NCBI RefSeq assembly: GCF_030253575.1
Contig: NC_080559.1
Location: 32,228,501-32,292,500, forward strand
DNA length: 64,000 bases
DNA from: Rhododendron vialii
Lineage: Eukaryota > Streptophyta > Magnoliopsida > Ericales > Ericaceae
Reading direction: 5' to 3'
Part shown: piece by piece, positions 21,819 to 34,584 of the stretch
How the letters are laid out: each line of letters starts with the position of its first letter
Numbering within the stretch: position 1 is the stretch's first letter
Translations under genes and position numbers: made by a program
Notes under the pieces: generated by a model
Seen by the model: the letters and a program-made list of their open reading frames with translations, nothing else
Told to the model about the DNA's origin: nothing
Databases searched by the model: none

Positions 21819-24800
21819 TCAACAGCGAAAGGTGCACAAGTGGCTTCCAAATTGCGAAATAACATCGACTAGGCCTCCGTAACCAGCCACTGCTGCAACC
21901 TGCAGGTAATAATAAGTTGAAATCAACAAGGAGAGGAGCAAGGTACAGGAATAACACCTCATACGGCAATCAACTTCGTTCAGTTTTTATAAATGGGAAT
22001 TTTGGATAACCAAAAGCCAGCAAGTTCAGACAGTGGAAAAAGGTGTCAAACTTTGTGAGTGCAGCAAACATACGTTTAATCGGAAAATTGAGTCTGGCAA
22101 AGAAGCTGAATTTAAGTCCGGTATTTAGTAATGCTTTTGAAAACAGATCTCTGATTATCAAAGTGGTTTAAGTTGCAGCCAAGGTCTACAAAGTGCTTCC
22201 AACTAAAGGCACCATATTCTCGCCTCTCATATTTCTTTTGTTGCGTATGCGTGTTGGGAGAGGGTGTGAATACAACTCTATTTCCGCATTTTAACCTGAA
22301 GAGGCTTTAGTTCAGACAAAGGCTCCTATCCCTGATCATAGAGGAGAGTGAAAGCCCAATTGGTCTGGCCCCTATATAGTCCAAGGTTCAAGACTTCTAG
22401 CCAGGGGAGGGTATCCGAGGGCAACAATTTCCACATAAGGGGGTTTGATGATATCGCGAGCAGTTACATCTCCAGGACCTTTCTCAGGGTCTCAAAGGGA
22501 GCAGTTACATCTCCAGTACCTTTTTTGGGGTCTCAAAGGGGCATGAAAACACATTTTTCTACGAGTGCGAATCCTCTTCCCCTAGCTCTCTGGTCAGTTA
22601 AGTGGGTGGGGCTCCCTCGAGAGAAGAGAATGATAACAGGAAGAGGAGCTCTACACACCTATGTGATTTCATGGCAGAGATTGAGAAAACAAGGCGGAAT
22701 GCGGGATAACAAAATGTTCAGCTCGTCGGGAAAGGTTCTAAATAAACTAGTTCTGCTGGTGAAATGGTTGCTGCACCGACTTGAAACAGTCACACAGGAC
22801 CAGCTAATCCAAGAATGTGCCGCTGCACAGAGGCTGGGATGCTACCCTTGCTTCTGAACATCCACGCTCTTAGCACGAGATTTTGAGTTTCATGTGTCTA
22901 CCATTTCACCACCAAGGCATCTTGAAAGTGAATTATATTCCATGAACGATATAATATCCAACATAAAAAGATCAATAATTCCACAATCTTGGGCTTCTTT
23001 TGCAGACATAAACACTTGTTCTTCAGATCTTCCTTTATAACGTTGTAGGTTTACTGCTTATGGCCTTCTTTAGTATGGTGACCTCGCCCCTAATCTCTAA
23101 AGCTTACCACCCCTCTATATTACTAAAGCTCGAAACACTTCCATGACCCCCTGCCCTCAGCCTTCCATCATGGTCCGTCTGACCAGCCCATCTTTTTCCA
23201 AAGAAGAAACTGCTCGCTCGAAATCTGTCTGTTCAGTTGTGAAACAAGGCGAATGCCTATATGTGGGTAGATCCCTCTTATGTACTCTATATACTCTTCC
23301 TCAATACCTTTATTTTCAGAAGGTTTTCGGGAGTTGTGCGTGAAGCCAAGAATTCTTCATATTCACTCTTCTGAGACTATTATAGATTTTTGGAGACAAT
23401 CCTAAGATCATAATCCTGACCAAAGAATAGATGTAAAATCTTTCCAAGAAATTGACGGGAGAACCTAAATAAGGCTTTGATTTGGATTTTCCCCCCATTT
23501 ACGTACTAGACCACTGAAGAGATTTTCATTCCTTGTCTACTCTTTCCAGTTCCATTAATTTCCGGTCATCGGTATCAGCTTCATTCTCCATCATTCATGT
23601 CCTGGTACGTCTCAGAAAAATAAGCGTGCTGAGCATAAGCATAGACACATTCTGGACATCGTTCATGACCTTCTCATTTCTACCATCTGACTGAGAAGGT
23701 ATACGATAATAATGCCAATTTCCACAGTAATGATAAGAATGGAAATATAACTAATGGCCACTGTGCGTGAGTGGAGATCCTAATAAGAGGTCAAAAGGAT
23801 AAAAAAGTATTACATGGCCAAGAAAAGGACAAAATTTAAAAACAAAAAGTCAAAGGAAAACATACACCCGTAGGATGAAGGGAAATGGAAAATGCTGACT
23901 GAGGTGCACATTGTATCTGCGAAATAACAGCCCCATTCATATCAATCCGACTGAGTGATGGTTCTGCTCCAACTGCTAATATCTGAGAAGATAAACTCAT
24001 TTAGTGGGGAACCTAAAGGGAGGAAAACTAACGGTGCATGAGATAAGATAAATGAATTATGCTTATAGTGCATCACAAAAATATTTGAAAGAATAGAAGA
24101 AAAGTAACTGGTAAAAGAAAATCACATGCACATTCAAGTGGTTATATAACAAAAATCGGAAGTATTGGAAAAGAGGAGAAACATATGGTTTGAAATAGCA
24201 ATTGTTAAATGGGATGGAATAGGGAAAAAGTAGGGAAGGCATAAGCAAGCAAGCCATGTCGTGCCACACAATATTTAATAAATACCGAGATGAATAAATT
24301 TCTAAGAACTACTTAAAAAGCCTTGCTGAAGGGCATTAAAGCAAATTTCCGCAAAATTGCGGGCAATAAAGGTAAGGGGGAAAGGAGAGTTTTTGGAAAG
24401 CTGAAAATCTTCTTGGCAACTGTAGAGATGACTTATTGTGGTTGCAAATTCGACAATGAGCAGCAAGTGAACTTCATAACATCTAAGCTTTACTGTAGAT
24501 TTTCAAAAGCAATTCAAGATAAATGGGATTTTGAGTCTTTGAGAAATCATAAAAATGGAAGAAAACATAAGAAGTTAAAAACTTACTTGATTGCCATCAA
24601 ATACTGCATCTTGAATTGAAGCACGAGTAGGTATCGTCGAAATGCATTCACGGGCAGGAAGATTCCAAACAGACAAATTCTGGCCATTGCCACAAGCCTA
24701 TAGGTAAATTAATAGGTTACAGTCAGGCAATTAAGGCAGGAATCATAGGATGATCTTCAGAATTCAACAACCAGTAACAAGACATTAACATTTTACCACT

Positions 24801-27800
24801 AAAGCGAATGGTTTTATAATATCATTTTTTCCTGGCACAATACTAAAAAGATCCTTTACACTAAAAAGAACTTCTAAAAAATGGCAAACAAAAGTGCATG
24901 ACAAGCCACTGATCCAACATAAAATCTTTGTGGCATTCACTTACCAACCAACTCTCACTTGCATCAAGTGCAATGCAACTGACGTGTGACTCTTTCAACT
25001 TCCTGTCCTTCACCAGGTCAATTACTTGAACACACTTTCCACTTCTGCAATCTACAAAACACTATATTACAAGCCACAAAGTACAATAATGTGCAATTTA
25101 AGGATAAATCTAATTATGTGTCAATTACAATGTGCACCAAAAACTAAAGGAAATGTTAGTTAAACAAGATACAAAATTTTTTAAGCTACTCCAGGCCTCA
25201 TAGCCTAATAACAGAGGGAATTTACCCCATATTCGTGCCGTTCCATCTTCGGATCCAGTTACAATCTGAAAATACAAAGGATGACAAACAAAAAAGAATA
25301 AGAACCAAGAGATTATGAAGACAATGTCAATCTAGCATCCAGGCCATACTTGATAATTAGGTGATGTAGCTCAGTCAGCCTCTCTAAGCAACCCGACAGA
25401 CACAGATGGAGACAAAGTCTTAATGCAATTTTCAAGGACCATAAACTCATCCATCATCTCACCAGTGCATTTCCCAAAGCTTAAATCAACTAAACCAATA
25501 CAAAATTCCATCATCAACAGGGCAGCAAAAGCTTACTCTTTTCTGAATACCAGAATACTCTAGATTTCCTAGTTTAAGAGTAGAATTGTGAGCACATACA
25601 CTGCCCAAGATTGGAGTTCTATTTGTTTTTGTTTTTTTTGGCTAAGCGCCCAAGATTTGGAGTTCCTCAAAACTGCAACATATGGCACTAAGTCACTAAC
25701 AATACAAATAAAACACTATACCAGCACATCCGCACATGGGATACCAGAACTGCCCAAATGGGCGATCGATTCTCATCTATCTCCAGATTAGAGAACCAAT
25801 ACTCTGGCAACTCACGAGTCTGACAAACTGCAAAGTTGACTTTGTGGTACATTCAAGTTCTCTAATCATGAGTTTACATCTAAGTGGACTATTCTGGTGT
25901 TTCACTGAAAAATGTGCTTGAAAAAATGTTGATATTGCTCAACAAATATCAATGCCAAAAATATAAGTTAAAAACTTGACCTGATTGCCAGAATTACGGG
26001 CAACAATACAATGCAGATAGTCTGAGTGCCCCTTGAAAACCATTTTCATTTCACTTCTCTCCTGAAAAGGTACAGAGGTAAATATTACTGAATCAAATTA
26101 GCATAAAAAGGAGCAAACAGAGGGTGAGAGAATACAAATGAAAAGCACATATAAGTAGCAAATATATTCACCTTCAGTAAATACATACCACATCCCAGCA
26201 ATATGCACAACAATCACCAGAAGCTGAAAAAATTGATTCCCCCTATTTCAGGAGACAAAAAATGAAAATAGAAAAAAATCAAGCTCGCTGCCGGATGGCT
26301 CATACAGGTTACTATAATTCAAGAGTTCAATACTTCAATCAGTCATATGGTTGATGCTTAGGAAATCAAACTCAATCATGACCACATGCAAACTTTTGAT
26401 TTTTCATGTAAAACCACGCCAATGAGCAAACCCAGAAAAATGCCCAATTTTTTCTGTATTTTTAATGGAATTAGAAATTAATGCGAGTGGTATAAACCCA
26501 CAAAAATTCAACTCATAACTTTCCCAAAAAATACTACGGTGCCAATGCAAATAACCAGTGTGATTCATAGGAAGAGGCAAAATATTGCAAACCTGATTGT
26601 CAACAGCAATGGCATTGCTCTCTGGGATTGGAGAAAGAGAACCCCAAGGACCCCTGGAGGCAACAAGACAAAATGAATATAGGGCATCAAAAAATGAATA
26701 TGGCGCAGCTGACTTAATATCATGCAAATGAACACCCAAAAATAGGAAACAGCAACAAAAAAACTGTCATGTCATATTACCACAAAAACCACATGAAAAG
26801 AAAGATAAGAAAAGCAAAAAAGATAGACCACCCACTTCCAAAAAAACATGGTACTATCCAACCAATAGCTTGGCATAAACATTTCTATAAAACTTTGTGA
26901 ACCTTCCATCAACATTTGACCCCCCTTAAGCGCAGCAGAATATAAGAAGCACTTTAAGCTCTTGTTTCTTAACGAGGTATCCTCAGTTATACAGCTTCAC
27001 ATTTACGTTGAGGAAAAGCAGTATTTCGATTTTGTAGACTTCAGTATTTTCCATACAGAAGCGGAAGTTCTAGCTCCGGCCATAGAAAAAGTAGCAAGAT
27101 CACTATGATCGGTTTCCACAAACAAGCAAAATATACTCATTCAAGCAGAATCTTGAAAATGCGAAAATGATGACACCCACATTTTACAAAATCTAGGGTG
27201 AGAGTACAAAAATAATAACAATCCAAAATCAAGTATATTTCAAGTTCAGGATAAGATGGATAACTGACTTATATTGAGGGTTCACCAAGTCAAGTATTGG
27301 CTTCAAATGGCCACCTGCGATTATAAAATAAACAGCAAATAAAAGATGTCAAGAAACCAATATCAATATTAATGAGGCAAAGCACAATATCACTTCAATA
27401 AATCCACAAAAATAGAAACCTAGAAAGTTTAGCATCGTAATGTTCCAACTGAAACAAAGCTCTGACCACAATGATTGGAAAAGCCAGAAAAAAAAATGTG
27501 GAGAAAAAAAATAAGCACTGATAAATGAACCTTTATCTGGGTTCCATGACGACAAAAAAATGGACACAGCTAAGGCCCATGTGCCGTGTGATCTTAAGTT
27601 ATGACCAATCTGACCTTCCAACTAATTTCCACACCAATATCATGCTGTAAGGCACTCAGCAATTACTCTGTCAACTTTGCCATAAAATTTTCAGTACGGT
27701 TGACATTGGATGCATCGCAATGTCAACAATTAGCCAAGCAGGATAGTGGGAGGAATAACAAGTATCAAGCCAAGGCACACATAGGTACCTCAAGTTGTCC

Positions 27801-30048
27801 TCCTATGATCCTATCTATAGAGTTCTAAAAAATGCAAATGCAAAGACGAATAAACATTCTATGAGAACTGCATAATGAAATGCTCAGGTTGTGATAATCG
27901 CAAAGCTCAACAACCAATCTTCGAATTCTAAACCTGTAGGTCTATGAGAACTGCATAATGAAATGCTCAGGTTGTGATAATCGCAAAGCTGAACAACCAA
28001 TCTTCGAATTCTAAACCTGTAGGCCAAATAACAAGTATCTTTGTCCAACACCACGGCACTATAAGTTCAAACTTATTTTACACCTAGAATTTACAAAAAC
28101 TTGTGTCCCTGACATTGAGCTCTAGAATTTTTTTTCCCGGGAAACAATATGTGCATTCTACTTAAGTTGGTTCATATGCTCAATTTGATAAACAATGCAA
28201 CAGATTGAAAATTTTGAATGCTAAAAATGCGAAAATCTTGATCAACAGCTAGACAAAATACTATCTAACCTATTCTTGGGCTTTAGTGCAACTTCTAGGA
28301 GTAGAACAACAGTGTCCTCAAAATGTATGTGCCAAAAGGGCAATTCAGTATGTGATTGGATGTCCCACAGGTCATCTTTTCTAATCAAAATGGTTATCGC
28401 GGTCTACCTAGGAATATCCCCCTAGCAAAAATAGAAACCAAGAAAACAACCCGAAAGTATGTCCACAGGCTGTGTGGTTTGAGAGACCTGTTAAACACTT
28501 TACGTACCAATTACCTTGCAAAGGACTATCCCCCTCCCTATTTGAGAATTCCTTCCACCTCCATCCTCGAATCCGGCCATCGTCGCCACAACTACATAGC
28601 ATGACAGAGATCACACATTCAATATCTTTCATCGTGTTTGGTTAACGGTTCACATAATAATTAATCAGTCTGAAACATTTGACAGGGGTATATTATAGTT
28701 ATCTCTTATACCCATTTATCCTTTGGCCAACAAATAAGACTAATAATGAGAGACGATGACAGAAAATATGCTTAGTTCGTTTCAAAAGCGAAACAAAATA
28801 TTATTTCCATACAAACATAACAGATACAAATAGGGCTGAAAATGAACCAACCCATCCGCAAACTGTTCGTGGCTCAACTTGATAAGGCTTGTCAAGTTTG
28901 ATTCGTCTATTAAACGAACTGAACCTGAATCTCAATTCTAGACATGTTTAATAGATGAACCAAATCCTCGGTTCGTCAAACTGTCATTTGGCTCAAACTC
29001 AAGTTCACTAAAAATTTAACAAACAAACCTGAACATTCTAGAACTCGGCTCTGGCTCATTTTCAACTCAAGATACAAATATGCTTACTTGCTAAAAACAT
29101 AACAAACCTGAATATGCTTACAATGTAGTATCAGAGTCAATATCTTTGCAAAAAATACCTAGGTCAAATAGAACTAAAATGCAGAATCAGACCTCAACAA
29201 CAAAGAATTTTCGCCATTCCCACAAAATTTGACATCGTAAGCAGGTCCATCATGCCCTTGAAGCAAGCGTTGAGGTCGAGCCAGCAACGAACTACAGAAT
29301 AACACAACCAAACACACACACACACACACACAGTGAATCACCCCCAGCCATAATCAACTCTATAAACCAAACCAATCATTACCAAAAATAAACCAGCACT
29401 TACTTCTGACCCCTACCATTGCTGAAATCCAGTGCCTACAACCAAAACAGACGGCAAAATTAACACAAATAAAACTACATATAAGGCTGATAAACAAACC
29501 AGACAACTCAAATTTGAGCTCGTGTCCGTTCATTAAAAGATAATCCGTTTGTTCCATAAACAAACCAATTTTTTTTTTTTTAAAAAGGCTAAGCTTTCAA
29601 ACCACGCTCGAACAAACTACTTCTCAGCTCCTTCAACTCGTGATATTTAAAAAAATTCAGCTACTCGAAATCGGCTTGATTCATAAACAAGCTAAGCTTT
29701 TGACATGTTTTGAAGCTCGTCAAGTTTTCAAATCAAGCTTGAACAACTAACCGATTGGCTCGTTTATAAACCCCTAACTACGTATGTGACTACACAGACA
29801 GACAAGGATATACTGTGTATATATATATATTGATTGAGAGAGAGAGAGAGAGAGAGAGAGATTACGAGGGAGGAGATGGAGTAGGAGGCGATGGAGCCGT
29901 CGCTGGAGGCGGCGACGATGAGGTCGGGGTTAGGGTTGGGAGAGGGAGCGAAGGCGGTTCTGAAAACGGTTCGGCATTGGGTTTCTCTCTCCTGCAATAT
30001 TGTATGTCTGTAGGTGTCTTCGTCCCAGTTACGGCAGTCAACTCCCAT
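21819..30048 (-). CDS. THO6: THO complex subunit 6 (DWA1-like WD40 protein)
   Basis: WD40 subunit of the THO/TREX complex, which couples transcription to mRNA export in the nucleus; the Arabidopsis homologue is also a DDB1-CUL4 adaptor in abscisic acid signalling. Thirteen exons join in frame to 362 aa: 29866-30048, 29404-29435, 29193-29291, 28515-28591, 27269-27314, 26593-26653, 26189-26242, 25981-26061, 25226-25265, 24945-25051, 24587-24697, 23866-23982 and 21819-21899. The start (NWDEDTYR, then RTVFRTAFAP) matches THO6. WD40 blades show as GHDGPAYDVKF, SCGDDGRIRGW, GHSDYLH, TGSEDGTARIW and VDVISQFGSHLCTF. Stop TGA is at 21819-21821. For exon 12 the donor after CCT ACG GGT was chosen over one 2 bp upstream because only that keeps the family C-terminus in frame. 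Introns hold two MITEs and a tandem duplication. Confidence 0.94.
27858..28023. repeat. 83-bp exact tandem duplication in a THO6 intron
   Basis: Two copies starting tctatgagaactgc at 27858 and 27941, with a single C/G difference (caaagctcaac versus caaagctgaac). It lies in intron 4 between exons at 28515 and 27314. A recent slippage or repair event. Confidence 0.95.
28831..29070. mobile_element. hAT-like MITE in THO6 intron 3
   Basis: Ends tagggctgaaaatga and the inverted ttgagttgaaaatga, flanked by gatacaaa on both sides (28823-28830 and 29071-29078). The interior has rgcttgtcaag / aactcgg-type motifs. It shares its terminal class (taggg-tg) with the elements at 8613, 29482 and 62389. Confidence 0.7.
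29482..29776. mobile_element. hAT-like MITE in THO6 intron 1
   Basis: Ends taaggctgataaac and the inverted taggggtttataaac. Flanking 8-mers actacata (29474-29481) and actacgta (29777-29784) match at 7 of 8. The interior is rich in aagctcg/cgagctt-like motifs. The element starts 31 bp after exon 2 is entered from the left and is removed with intron 1. Confidence 0.65.
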
Positions 30049-30050
30049 CT

Positions 30051-30085
<35 letters not shown>
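30051..30085. repeat. (TC)n microsatellite adjoining the THO6 start codon
   Basis: A TC run ending only a few bases from the ATG at 30048, so it forms the last part of the 5' UTR, reading as (GA)n in the transcript. Confidence 0.8.
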
Positions 30086-30087
<2 letters not shown>

Positions 30088-31165
30088 CTGGTCTTTCGAG
30101 GGCTTTGAAATCGAACTTCTCCAGTTTAAGGGGAGTTCGCTTTTACTACGACGATTTCAGCTCCTTTGCTTTGCTGGTTCAGTTCAGTGTTTTTAAAGAG
30201 AGAGGCCGTGTGGAGATGAAAGACGGCTTAGGCAGATACACGACGTCGTTTAGAATGTGCCCATTTCTTAAACTCTCACCACGTCTAATTATTATTACTA
30301 CCATGATTATATGATAGAGCTTACATGTAATCTGAGACTGTTTATAGTGTTTAGTGGAGTAGTATTATTCAGTTATACCCAGTGTTTTCTAACAAAGATC
30401 GGGATTGATCGGCGATTACCAGGCGAGAGTAATCGTCAGTCAGTGCCTAGCCTTGGACGTTTTAGGGCTAGCTGGTGAGATTAGTTACCGATTAATTAGC
30501 AATTTGCGTAAGAAGTTCTTTGAATTTTTTCAACCGCGGTGAGAAAACAGAGCTTTTTTTTGCGTCAGTAAAATCCCATCACAGATAGTCCAAGCCCGTC
30601 ACAACACCTTTTGAGTCGATAAAGCGACCGGAAATTGATTGTTTGCAAAATCAATACCCGATGAAGTTGGGAAAGACAAAATTAAGAAAATTAATATTCA
30701 TACTCTCTTTTTGTTATGCGTATATTTTTTTTTAGTATTTAAAATGTATGTATTTTTTTATTAAAAGCTAGATAAAATAATGTAAACAATAAAAAAAAAG
30801 TGTAAATATCAATTTTCAAAATTAAATACTGGAGTAGTTCAGAGGCACATTATTGTGACTTCTAGTCCTCTTTTTTTTTTTTTTTTTAAAATGACTTCTA
30901 GTCCTCTTCATTTTTGTGACTTCTTCCGGTCCTTTTCATTTCAGAATAATTGCTAGCTACTATAATTGCTACCAGTAAAACAGATGAGTGGTTAGCAAAA
31001 TTATTACTACTACTAGAAACGACCACGTGGTATATGATTATTGGTTATCCCATTTTGAGGACCGTGGTGCCGTTCACACTGGATCAAGATCTCACTTTTA
31101 CTGCATCACCGACGCTGTTCAACGTGACAAAGCACCGTGGTGATAGTAGCAGTTAGCAGTCAGCA
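30086..31165. other. Intergenic region between divergent THO6 and DUF3511 genes
   Basis: Shared upstream region of two divergently transcribed genes, about 1.2 kb between start codons. It is AT-rich with T-runs at 30870-30887 and a repeated 'cttctagtcctctt' motif (30858 and 30895). No other gene recognised. Confidence 0.6.
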
Positions 31166-31172
31166 ATCCCAG

Positions 31173-31210
<38 letters not shown>
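31166..31210. repeat. (TC)n microsatellite in the DUF3511 gene 5' region
   Basis: A TC run 65-109 bp before the ATG at 31275, followed by tatccatatatagagagag (31220-31238), a possible TATA-like stretch or leader. Confidence 0.75.
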
Positions 31211-31213
<3 letters not shown>

Positions 31214-31274
31214 CAACACATATCCATATATAGAGAGAGAGGGTGAGAGAAACCAACAGTAGAGACCTCTCCCA

Positions 31275-31664
31275 ATGGAAGACTTCAGATCCAAATCATA
31301 CGCCGGTGGCAGGATGCAGCTAGACAGTACCCACGCCCCCGACGGGCCCCGGCCCGGCCCCACCGGGCTCCAAGATCTCCGATGCTACAGTGCTTCATAC
31401 GCATCGTCGTCGTCGTATAACGGCCAACACCCGACCCAGACCCATTTGGGTCCGCCCAAAGACCTGCAGTACTTCAAGAAGGGGAGACCCTCAAACGGGT
31501 CAACATCCAAGAGCTGGAGCCTGGGCGACCCGGAACTGCAGAGGAAGAAACGGGTCGCCAGCTACAAGGCCTACACTGTCGAAGGGAAGGTTAAAGGGTC
31601 GATAAGGAAGAGCTTTAGGTGGATAAAGGACACGTGCAACCTGATGGTCCATGGTTGGAGGTGA
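31275..31664 (+). CDS. DUF3511 domain protein
   Basis: A single-exon gene of 129 aa. The N-terminal two thirds is low-complexity (Ser, Gly, Pro; PDGPRPGPTG and SYASSSSYNG). The conserved DUF3511 region is at residues 79-129: KSWSLGDPELQRKKRVASYK, then a basic helix and KSFRWIKDTCNLMVHGW. The family is plant-specific and its biochemical role is unknown; no membrane segment or signal peptide is evident. It is divergent from THO6. The coding sequence is much more GC-rich than its surroundings, as usual for this family. No lesion is seen. Confidence 0.9.
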   Translation: MEDFRSKSYAGGRMQLDSTHAPDGPRPGPTGLQDLRCYSASYASSSSYNGQHPTQTHLGPPKDLQYFKKGRPSNGSTSKSWSLGDPELQRKKRVASYKAYTVEGKVKGSIRKSFRWIKDTCNLMVHGWR

Positions 31665-33077
31665 ACCGGTGGACAGGTGATCACGACCCCTTTGCCAAAT
31701 CTTTGTTTCTGTTGATCTTGGTTTGTACTGATTTGGGTTTTCTAGCTTATGTAATGTCAAATACTAATATTTAGATTTTGTTCGCCATTATCAATAACCA
31801 TTGGTCAAGGAGTTTGATAAACTAGTCTTAAATTGCTACAAGTCCCTATTCACATATGACAGCACTGGGGAGAGGATTAGTTAAGGTGAGCGACACCCTG
31901 ACCATCATACCAAAAAATAAAAAAATAAAAAAATTGCAATAGGAAGTTTGGTGATCATGGGTGAGTTTTATTTTGGGATTTTTTGAGCTAATTGATTTGA
32001 GGTTGTATTTGGGAATTTTGAGTTAAGTGGTTTTATAAATAAGTTGTATTGACAGAGTTGACCTTGCCAGGACCTGAGCTATGTAAATGTGGATTTTGAT
32101 GTAATTGGGTCTTGCGTATCGGATTATAGCTTCTTTGGTATCACTGATTCACTATCACGGCTGTCTTGTTCTATTTGATGTGCTTTTTATAGTATATTTT
32201 GAACTGATTTGGGTTGTGCAGGTTATTTTCGGATCCGGATCCTCTGTGACGATCGGGATCTTGTGAGGGTTTTTGATGAGAGGGTGCCACCTATTATGCC
32301 AAAGATATCCAAAGGTGCAAAACATGAAAATGTGGGTTGCTTGTAATTTTGTGCTCGAACGACGTCATTTAATAGACGGAACCCAAACGGCCAAAAAATT
32401 CTCAGTCTTCTCCTTCATTTGCAGTTTCCCTTTTCAACCCAAAACCTTGTTATCAACCAGGACACCTATGTCCATCCACCAAAAATTCCACAAAATTTCA
32501 TTCTTCTCCTTCGATTTTCAGTTTCCACTTCTGATTTGGTTCAATGATTTGAAAATTTTGCTTCGTAGATTGAAAAGTGAAAGGGTAAAGGAAGAACAAC
32601 AAAAGCCCTAATTTTGATTTGGGAAAAACTGAAGCAAAAATGGAGGGTTTTGATTGAATGAAAATCAGAACCTAGGAGGAAAAAGAAAGGAAGATAACTT
32701 CGGCGTTGGTTGAGAAGATGAAAACGGAGAAGAAGAATATGAAAGCAGTTGTGGGTTTTCTCTCTATTGGCAGCAGAACTGTAGTACAAGAATTAAAAAG
32801 AAGATAACAATTGAGGGTAACGGAGAAGAAGATCCGGCTGAGAGTTTTCCCACCGTTAGAAAATTATCCCATAAAACTGTGTCATTTAGTTTCAAAAGGA
32901 GGAGTATCTATTGTGGACCATTGGATCTTCTCATTAATGCGTTGGTGTCCTCTCATCAAAACTTTCACAAGATCCTCATAGGCAGATCCGTGTATAAGGG
33001 TATGCCTAAGACACACATGCGCATATACTACATTCGAATTGGTATTGAAGTGTCTCTAAAAAACCTATCTGTAGCTT
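31665..33077. other. Gene-poor sequence downstream of the DUF3511 gene
   Basis: It contains the 3' flank of the DUF3511 gene. Open frames at 32273-32611 and 32879-33133 have no recognisable domain. A segment at 32921-32990 (ggatcttctcattaatg...cacaagatcctca) recurs in direct orientation at 35247-35315. Confidence 0.5.
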
Positions 33078-34584
33078 TTATGGGTTCTTTTAGTTTTTTT
33101 TTTTTTTATAACCTTTCCTATGGATATCAATGACTAAATGTTTCCATTCTTTGCAATGAATTATAGTAGTTCAACTAGTATCAACTACTTTGGTGTTCCA
33201 ATGTGGACATGCAAGAGCTTCTCAAATGAAGTGATGTTTTTATTTGACAGGTTTTGCAATTCTGAAAACTGGGACTATGTGGAGAATGCGAAAGGGAAAA
33301 TGCAATCACGTCACGTAAAGAACCAACCGGTTTGCAGTTGGATCAAGTTAAAAAAATGTATTACATAAGCAAAATTGTAACAGCTTAGGAAGAGATTACT
33401 TAAGAGTTTTCTTTAAGTACTGTGCAATTTTTTTTTATGTTGGAAGTTCTTGCAGCTTTTTTCTTCTCCCTTATTGGATAATTGGGGAGTATTTTGAACT
33501 TTTGCATCCTTGATGGAAGTTCTAGTAGCAGAATGATCTGTAATGTTCCCCCCCCCCCCCCCCCCCGCAACCAACCCACCCACCCACCCAAAAGGCCCAA
33601 AATCAAGCCGCTTCCTATTTTCAGTTTAGGGGTATTTGGCCCAAACCCAAAACTAAGTAGGCCCTTTCCAAAAACTAAAGGCCTAAATGATTTTCTAAGC
33701 CCACTTCGTTTGATGACTGTGAAAGAAAAAAAGTAGTGTAAAAGAAAACAAAATCCCAATTCTCGGTTTCTTTCACCCCATTATTTTCCCTTCACTGCTT
33801 CTGTTCCGTGCCCTAAGCCCTTGACTAAACTCCAAGCACCTCAAGAATTAACATGTAGTAGTCAGAGGAGAGCACCGGCAAAGTATTAAGCCGTAGCAAT
33901 TTCTCAGTGGTCGGTGGTCTTTCTTTCTAATCAGATCCTTCTTTGAACCAACACTCCAACAGGTATGGGTTTCGAATCTGATTGCAAAGAGGGACCACCG
34001 ACCATCGAGAAATTGCTACGGCTTGATACTTTTGGGAAGAATACGGCCAAAGACCCCTAAACTGAAATAGGATGGGGCCTTTTTGGGTGCCTGGGCCATA
34101 GCCTGGTGGGCTAGACATTACAGATCATTCTGCTACTAGAACTTCCATCAGGGATGCAAAAGTTTAAAATACTCCCCAATTATTCAGTAAGGGAGAAGAA
34201 AAAGCTACAAGAACTTACAACATAAAAAATAAAATAAAATAGCACAGTAGCTAAAGTAAACTCTTCCTAAGCTGTTACAATTTTGCTTCTGCAATACATT
34301 TATTTAACTTGATCCAACTGCAAGCCGGCTAGTTCTTTACATTACGTGATTGCATTTTCCTTCTCGCATTTGCCATATAGTCCCAGTTTTCAGAATTCCA
34401 CAACCTGTCAAATAAAACCATCACTTCATTTGAAAAAATCTTACATGTCCACATTGGAACTTGTTTTGCGAACACCAAGTAGTTAATACAAGTTGAACTA
34501 CTATAATTCACAGCAAAGAATGGAAACATTTAGTCATTGATATCCATAGAAAAAGTTGAAAAAAACTACAAGAACCCATATAAG
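33078..34584. repeat. 1.5-kb near-palindrome (foldback) of a dispersed repeat
   Basis: The left half 33078-33960 is repeated inverted as 33961-34584. The outer arms (33078-33547 and 34115-34584) share tatggatatcaatgactaaa, the gtggacatgcaag region and gatggaagttctagtagcag. The central arms share agccgtagcaatttctc and tggtcggtggtc around the hinge near 33957. The right arm lacks about 230 bp present on the left (33646-33880). A C homopolymer sits at 33549-33566. A non-palindromic relative lies at 56525-57345. Confidence 0.8.

Noticed and set aside
22348-22857. 169-codon open frame on the + strand
   Set aside because: It lies antisense inside THO6 intron 12, has no domain I recognise and no splice or promoter support; probably chance or old repeat sequence.
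25355-25400. tRNA-like stretch (gatgtagctcagtcagcc)
   Set aside because: No matching B box or cloverleaf follows, and it lies in a THO6 intron.
30000-30314. 104-codon + strand frame upstream of THO6
   Set aside because: It is antisense to THO6 exon 1 and driven by the TC microsatellite (serine-leucine repeats).
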